Origin: Stereocaulon alpinum
Lineage: Eukaryota > Ascomycota > Lecanoromycetes > Lecanorales > Stereocaulaceae
Direction: 5' to 3'
Length of the DNA stretch: 64,000 nucleotides
Assembly (NCBI GenBank): GCA_018257865.1
Contig: JAEUBA010000102.1
Location: 1 to 64,000, forward strand
Shown: positions 58,221 to 64,000 of the stretch, piece after piece
How positions within the stretch are numbered: the stretch's first letter is position 1
Layout of the letters: every line of letters begins with the position of its first letter
Translations under genes and position numbers: made by a program
Notes under the pieces: model-generated
Database searches by the model: none
The model's input: the letters and a program-made list of their open reading frames with translations, nothing else
What the model was told of the DNA's origin: nothing

Positions 58221-59354
58221 CTACTGTAGATGAGGATCAAGAGCCTTAGCAGTCATCGTCTCATGGGGTCCTGGATGCACGATGTCCTCAGGATGGCCAT
58301 CACCAGGATGGTGCCTCTCGGATCCCTCAACGTAACGCTCCGCTTTGCCAACCAAGCCAGAGCCGCTTGAGGTGTTGCCAGTCATGCCGGAGCCCATGCC
58401 TGAGCCGGTTCCAGTCAGACCAGTATCACGACCTGTGTTGCCGTACCCAGAGTCGCCTCCAGTCATACCGGAGCCCATCCCAGAACCACTATCTGTCAAG
58501 CCAGTGCTGCCGGTGTTGCCGTAACCAGAATCACCACCAGTGATGCCGGAACCCATGCCGGAGCCAGTACCAGTCATGCCGGAGCCCATCCCAGAACCAC
58601 TTCCAGTCAACCCACTATCACGCCCCGTATTCCCATACCCCGAATCACCACCTGTCAATCCCGACCCAGTCCCACGAGTACTGCTATCATACCCAGACCC
58701 AGTCCCAGTCATACCACCCCCAGTCAACCCACTATCACGCCCCGTATTCCCATACCCCGAATCCCCACCCGTCAACCCCGACCCCGAGCCCACACCGCCC
58801 GTAGTACTATCATACCCAGCCCCCGACCGTCCACCCGTCAACCCAGCATCAGTCCCCGCAGAACCAACACCAGACTGCACCAAACCCGAATCACGCTCGC
58901 CAGTACCCGTATACTGAGGTCCAGCACTCTTGCCAGTCGTGGTGCCATAACCGGACCCGGAATCACCACCCGTCAAGCCAGAGCCTGTACCGCGGGTACT
59001 GCTATCGTAGTCGGAGCTAGTGTTGCCAGTCAATCCGCTACCGGTACCGCTCGTCGTTGAACCACCGCCATACCCCGAATCAGCGCCCGTAATCCCCGGG
59101 TCGCGATCACCATGGACACCGCGCTGAGTGCTGTCAAGAACACCAGGGTTTGTGGGGGATACGGAGTCGCCGTGGGCTACGGAGCCTGTGGTGTCGTGGC
59201 GGACATCTCCTGTGGGGTTGAGGGTTAGTGGATGGAGGGGAGAGTGGAGGGTGGGATGGGCTCAGGGGGTGATTGGGGTTTTAAATGTACCGGTGGCAGA
59301 GTGGTCTTTGTGGCCATCGAGCTTGTCTTTGATCTTGTTCATGAGTCCGGACAT
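58221..59354 (-). CDS. glycine-rich tandem-repeat protein, hydrophilin/stress-protein-like
   Basis: Two exons (59354-59291, 59209-58221) give 350 residues. The short first exon encodes SGLMNKIKDKLDGHKDHSAT; its KIKDKLDGHKD resembles the lysine segment of dehydrins, an observation rather than a homology claim. Most of the rest consists of variants of GLTGGDSGYGNTGRDSG, GSGMGSGMTGTG and YDSSTRGTGSG, about 15 units with almost no hydrophobic residues other than Leu/Met. The C terminus (KAERYVEGSERHHPGDGHPE, DIVHPGPHETM) is a non-repeat cap. Composition fits intrinsically disordered hydrophilins or Ddr48-like stress proteins, which protect other macromolecules during desiccation or osmotic stress. 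No enzymatic motif is present. The neighbouring aquaporin could share an osmotic theme, but this is inference. Confidence 0.82.
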
Positions 59355-59997
59355 TGTGGCGGTTGTGGGGTGTGTTGAGTATAGAGTGTTTGTATCGATT
59401 GTCGAAGAAGTAATTCAGATATTGGAAATCAAATTGGGAAGGCAGATGATTTCAGAAGAGACAATTATTCTACAGGAGAATGGTGGGAGGAAGGAGGGGT
59501 TATATACGCAGCCCAATTCCAATTCCAGATCTACTCTTCCCACCCTACGTATTAAAATTCCAAGCTCAATCCCCCAATTCAGATCCACCATTAACAGCAA
59601 CAGCAATTAGCATTAGCAGATCTAAGTACGGGCTAATAACGTACAAGAGCGTCACATGTGCCTAATCAGGGCCAACACGTTACGCCATCTCGAACGCCGT
59701 TCCAACTTTTCGGCACAAGATGGTGGGGAACTTGGAGTCCAGTCTTTTAGGCTGTCGGTGATGTCACTAGGATGCACCAGCCACAGCACAGCCACTGATC
59801 GGCGAACCCTGTTGTGTGAACAGTTCATAGTGGATGCTGATCTTGGTGTATGATGCCAATCTAGAATGTGTTGGATGCTGAATTTAGGTTGTTGATGCGT
59901 GGTGGTCCTGCTTGATCTGCAGAAGTCCCGAGCCCAGATGCATGACTAGCTAACTCTATCTGGTCTCTTGCCTCTTGGAAGTGTATGCTGAATGTGA
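59355..59997. other. intergenic, upstream of the glycine-rich gene
   Basis: 643 bases between two minus-strand genes: the promoter of the repeat protein and the 3' flank of the aquaporin. Nothing else is seen. Confidence 0.5.
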
Positions 59998-61297
59998 CTA
60001 GGCTTGACCTCCATGACCAGACTCTGCGCTTGGCCCGGCCGTGTATGTATTCGTCGAATCTACCGCCTCAGTCTTCAATGCGTTCCTCGCTGGCGAGTGA
60101 CCTGCCCCTGTTCGTGGTCCTTTCATCTTGCCCTTGATTGCACTGTGAGCTCCGATCCCTGAAACGCGGGAGTCCGGACTCGGTGTCACACCGTCAGGAT
60201 CATAGTAATCAGTAGCTTCAGTATGGTTGCTCAAGGTCTCAGGTTCACCATGCTTCTCTTGTTCCTCGTCTTCGTTAGGCCTATAGTTGACAACTGGTGC
60301 GGATTTATGGGCGTTTGGATCGAAGTTTGCTTGCTCCTCCTTGTCGAAGTCCTGGCCAGGATTCGCCGTCTCGTACTCGAGCATCTTGATGAACTTGTAG
60401 AAGCCGGAGGCGAGGACTGACCCTAAGATTGGGCCAAGCCAGTAGATCTGCGATTTCATCATCAACACACTACCTTCTCTTGTGGAGGAATGGTATGTAC
60501 CCAATGATCATGGTCGAACGAGTGCAGCACCACATTTGGAGCGAATGACCGAGCTGGATTGAGGGAGCCGCCGGTGTAATATACACCTTAGGGTGTTAGA
60601 ACAGCTGAAGTCTCAACCCACAAACAATATGCATACCAGTGAGCTCGGCAATGAACAACGACAGCCCGATGCCGATAGGAGCAATGAATGTGGCCTTATG
60701 TTTCTCAGCCGCAAGCATGAAGATAGTAAAGACGAGTTGAGCAGTCAAGAACATTTCAATGAACAGTCCTTGCGAGACTGACGTCCCCGCACTGAGAGCG
60801 GTCTTGACATTCAATGGTCCAGGGAACAGAGCGCTGACAACTGCAGCTGAAGCGATTGCACCTAAGAGCTGCGAGATGGTAACTAGTACGCCACGAATCC
60901 AACTCTGTCCTCCAACCAGGCATAACCCCAGCGTGACAGCCGGATTAAAGAGGCCACCGCTGATCCTGAAGAATACCCAAGCGTTGACTGCCAGTGAGAA
61001 GCCGAAGCATAGGCTGATGTATAGGAGTTGGGCAGGGTCGGCGGCCTGGGAAAGAGTCGTCTTGGATGTAGTAGCTTGGGTCTGAGTGTTGGCAACTTGG
61101 GTACCCGAAAAGGCGAAGAAGAGGAATAAGAAGGTGCCAGCGAATTCTCCGGACATGGCGACGAAATGAGCACGGAAGCCTCTGGGGAGGAAGCGTAGGA
61201 TGGGGAGGCGGTTGATGATCGTAGAATCGGTGCCGTGTCTGTGGCGTTTGCCAACTCCGGGGAGTAGGAGTCCTCCAGCGAAAGGATCGATGTTCAT
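59998..61297 (-). CDS. aquaporin (MIP family) with long cytosolic tail
   Basis: Three exons (61297-60637, 60586-60501, 60447-59998) give 398 residues. A polar leader of 45 residues precedes six membrane helices. The first pore loop has GGLFNPAVT (NPA at 118-120). The second has GGSLNPARS (NPA at 230-232, Arg 233), which lies in the middle exon. Both NPA boxes are canonical, and no Asp follows the second one (NPARS rather than NPARD), which favours a water-type channel over a glycerol facilitator. Transport specificity is still inference. The tail of about 130 residues after FIKMLEYETANPGQDFD is acidic, Pro/Ser-rich and probably regulatory. It diverges from the TPR gene and is followed by the glycine-rich stress-like gene on the same strand. 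Confidence 0.94.
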
Positions 61298-62556
61298 GGT
61301 GAGTGAATTTAGGAAGGTCTAGCGTATCGTAAAACGGCGATAGTGGGAGGATGTTGTAGGAAAGGTGCACAGGCAAAGTCGATATTTAGAGGATCGTGCC
61401 GATGAGTGTAACCCCTCAGAAGGGTATACTTCCCGGAGAGGCCTCATGTGGAAGGGAAGGTACGATCCTGCTTCCCCGAGTTCCTCAAATTTGATCGCAG
61501 CTACTATGAACCTTGTTCCTTCCTAAAACGGAGATGAAGGCAAAACATTGTACAATCGTACACGGGAAAGCGCGGAGAGCTTAGACTTGGCAACATCAAG
61601 GAGAAGTGGCTGTAATGGTAGCATTGGATAGGAACTTGAACGTGCATGATCGTTCGACATGTAGGAACCGCAAGTTGTGATCTGTCGAAGAAGATGGGAT
61701 GGGGTTGCTAGGGAACAATGATAGAACTGGTAATGTTTGGATGGTCAAAGGACTGGTGATTGCACTTCGCTCTATTCATGCCCTGCTCTGGATAGAGCCA
61801 CGCTCAGATACGATTCATCAAGCATGGGTTAGTTGAGATCAGGATCGAAGTGGAGACTGTGATCATCTTAGGTCTGTGCAATTAGTGAGAATATTCCATC
61901 TAAGCTATCGGTACAACGATAATTACAGCTTAAGGCGCTTCTCTTCTACTCTCCCATAGGGCCAGGGACCTCGCAAGTGCAGTTAAATCATTAGGCCCCC
62001 ACGAAAGCGGTGGAATATTGACGTAGGATTGCCCATTACACTGAGTGTCGAGAGCCATTCAGCAGCCCTACTGATCTCATGCCGCATCATATCTTTGGTG
62101 TTGCGGGAATTTTAACCGGACTGGAAACCTGATTGGGCGATATCGCGCCTGCATGAACAACAAAGCTGGCCCCGCTAATGCACTTCTTGCGTATGGTGTA
62201 GCTCGTGGCTTTGCCTTACGACTGACGAAAGTCCGCGCGTTCCATGGATTATGGGGTTCCCCTGTCCGGGTAACCGTGGTCACCCAATTGTACTGTGTCA
62301 CGATGGCTTGACCGCCATATCGTACCCGCACACCGGCCAGCATCTAGCAATGGCCTGCATATGCTAAGGCCCAAGGTCGTTTGCCTGCAGATGCCTTATG
62401 AAACGGGGCGCGAAATGTTGCACGTAAATCCGCCCCCCTGTATTTGAGCCTCAAACCCCTCTAAGGCTGAAATAGATCATGCGCTGCTTATTCCATCCGC
62501 CTGTTCTCAGTTGATCACTTATGGCCATATTGCTTTGAGAAGCCTCTTGTTGAAAG
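61298..62556. promoter_or_regulatory. divergent promoter region of aquaporin and TPR gene
   Basis: 1.26 kb between two divergent starts. Short frames (for example 62077-62343 minus) show no domain. No repeat was seen. Confidence 0.45.
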
Positions 62557-64000
62557 ATGAATCAACCGGGTCAGTTTGCGGGAGCAGGTTCGCGGTTCGG
62601 TGTAGCAAGACTTTATGATGCTCGACTCGAAGGAATGAGGCATGCAACCGTTGTTGAAGAGCCTGGAGAGATTGGCAATGCGCCTTTGAATGGCGAGCGA
62701 GATCCACGATTGTTTCACGAGCCACAGCCCAACGCAGAGTATTACCATGGATATGAAAACGCTAGGTGTGTTGGGTGAGCGAGTAGCAAGCCGCGGCCTG
62801 TGCTAAACTACCACAGCGAGCAAATACCAGGCGGTTGGCCTGGCTTTTGGAGCCAGAATCAAACTCAGCACCAGGAGACTTGGGCCCAAGAAACGCCGTC
62901 CAATGTTCAACAATACCGCAACAATCTACAAGCTCGAATCTGTCCGGGAGAGGCATGCCACTGCAACGAAACCAGGATACAACTCGGACAACGCGAACAG
63001 GAGCTTGCAAAGGCCATGGCAGAGATCGAAGCTCTCAAGGTCCAGCTTTTCGATACCTGGAAGATAACTAAGCAGTATGACGATGCCGAAACCATTTATA
63101 GAGACATACTCGTCAACCACTCCACTGATGTAGATATGCCCAAAACGATCATGGCCCTCCAGTACTCTTTTGCGGAGATGCTTATGGAGCAGAACAAGTT
63201 TGCGGCCGCTGAGACGGTGGCTGAGCAAGTATGGGAAGCGAGGAAGGCCCTTGGTCCCTCTTCCGAGCTCTCCAGGATGAGCCACCGCCAGATCTGTTTG
63301 ATTTACAGTTCACTTGGAAAGTTCGAAAAGGCTGAGAGCAGGTATCGAACAGTTTACCATCAAGAACCGAAAGACGCTTGGACTTTGGAGAACGGAGATG
63401 GTGTATGTAAGCAGTTGGTGAAAAGAGGACTGTATCAAGAGGCAGCAGTGGTTCAACTTAGTGTTTGGAGGGAAAGGCAAAAGTTGGAAGCCCAGGGACC
63501 GAGGCACGATTCGACGATTCGAAGCGGCCTGGAAAGGATCTCAATGTTGGAACAATGGAGTGCAACACTTGCAGGCCTGGAAGGAAATGAGGTCCGGAAC
63601 GAAAGTAATCGCAATCGCAAGCACTTCTGTGAAGGCGAAATCGATGAAAGTCTCCAAGAAATCTGGGGTGCTGCCGAGAAACCAGAACACTTACCTGAAC
63701 TTCTAGATGTGGGCCATAAACTGGGTAGCCGTTTCGTAGCCCAGAAGAAATATGCAGAAGCTGAAGCAATCTTAGAAGACGTGTGGGCCGGGAAGAAAGC
63801 AAACTTCGGGGAGGCTAGTAAGGAAAGTATGTTAACTGGCAGATTGTTGGCTAAGGCATTGAAACTTTCTGGGCTGGCCGAAAAGTACCAGAGAGCGGCT
63901 GTGATATATGAGAAGATTTTGGCCGACAGGAAAGCCGTGTTTGGCGAAAGCGACGACAGAACTGTTTCAGTCGGTGCAGATCTTGCAGGGATGTACTCTC
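62557..64000 (+). CDS. tetratricopeptide-repeat protein, 5' part (continues past window)
   Basis: Two exons visible (62557-62765, then 62817 to the window end, still open). A Gly/Pro/Gln-rich leader of about 105 residues ends in a cysteine cluster (ARICPGEACHCNETRIQL) and a short helix (EQELAKAMAEIEALKVQL). Kinesin-light-chain-like TPR units then follow, with the A-x-x-x-Y/W-E-x-x-L pattern: YDDAETIYRDIL, FAAAETVAEQVWEARKALGP, FEKAESRYRTVYHQ, YQEAAVVQLSVWRE, YAEAEAILEDVWAGKKANFG and YQRAAVIYEKILADRKAVFG. In fungi such repeats often form the C-terminal part of NLR-like or patatin-TPR proteins, but no NACHT or NB-ARC domain precedes them here. Function unknown; a scaffold is likely. Confidence 0.85.

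Noticed and set aside
58540..58917. Long Pro-rich plus-strand frame opposite the glycine-rich gene
   Set aside because: Antisense shadow of a Gly-rich repeat; the minus strand has the start, intron and unique ends.

Overview
The window looks like part of a filamentous ascomycete (Pezizomycotina) chromosome. Most genes are split by short introns of about 45-85 bases with GTANGT-type donors. Every multi-exon model below was rebuilt by hand from splice sites, reading phase and family similarity. Many products have clear fungal relatives: a Tea1/Kel kelch protein, raptor/Kog1, a Pth11-like receptor and an AP-1-like bZIP factor. The exact class cannot be fixed from the sequence; Dothideomycetes is only a guess. 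No tRNA, rRNA, CRISPR array or intact transposon was recognised.

Region 1 (1-22.3 kb) is a conserved housekeeping block: the 3' end of a HAD hydrolase, a kelch/coiled-coil polarity protein, the TORC1 subunit raptor/Kog1, cytosolic aspartyl-tRNA synthetase, an AP-1-like bZIP factor, a phosducin-like CCT co-chaperone and gamma-COP (Sec21).

Region 2 (22.3-42.3 kb) is more accessory in character: an F-box/LRR protein, an MFS transporter of the monocarboxylate-porter type, a GFA-fold (CENP-V/GFA) gene broken by one in-frame TGA, a membrane-anchored alpha/beta hydrolase, a Pth11-like rhodopsin-fold protein, an amino-acid/GABA-type permease with ten exons including two microexons, and an ankyrin protein. 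Long gene-poor gaps lie between them. This could be a small uptake and catabolism neighbourhood, but no biosynthetic backbone enzyme is present.

Region 3 (42.2-64 kb) mixes conserved and orphan genes: an EXPERA-domain membrane protein gene with one in-frame TAG, a Gemin2/SIP1-like splicing-assembly factor, a second F-box/LRR protein, a CECR5-type mitochondrial HAD hydrolase, a nested tandem-repeat array (52.2-53.6 kb), an 852-residue low-complexity orphan, a diverged duplicated block (57.2-57.7 kb), a glycine-rich repeat protein, an aquaporin and the 5' part of a TPR protein.

The observations most worth following are the two otherwise intact genes each stopped by one nonsense codon, the nested 307/75-base repeat array, a 90-base foldback element at the 5' end of the Gemin2 gene, a 22-base motif shared by two promoters, and the repeat-built orphan proteins. 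I did not find a clearly new multi-gene system.
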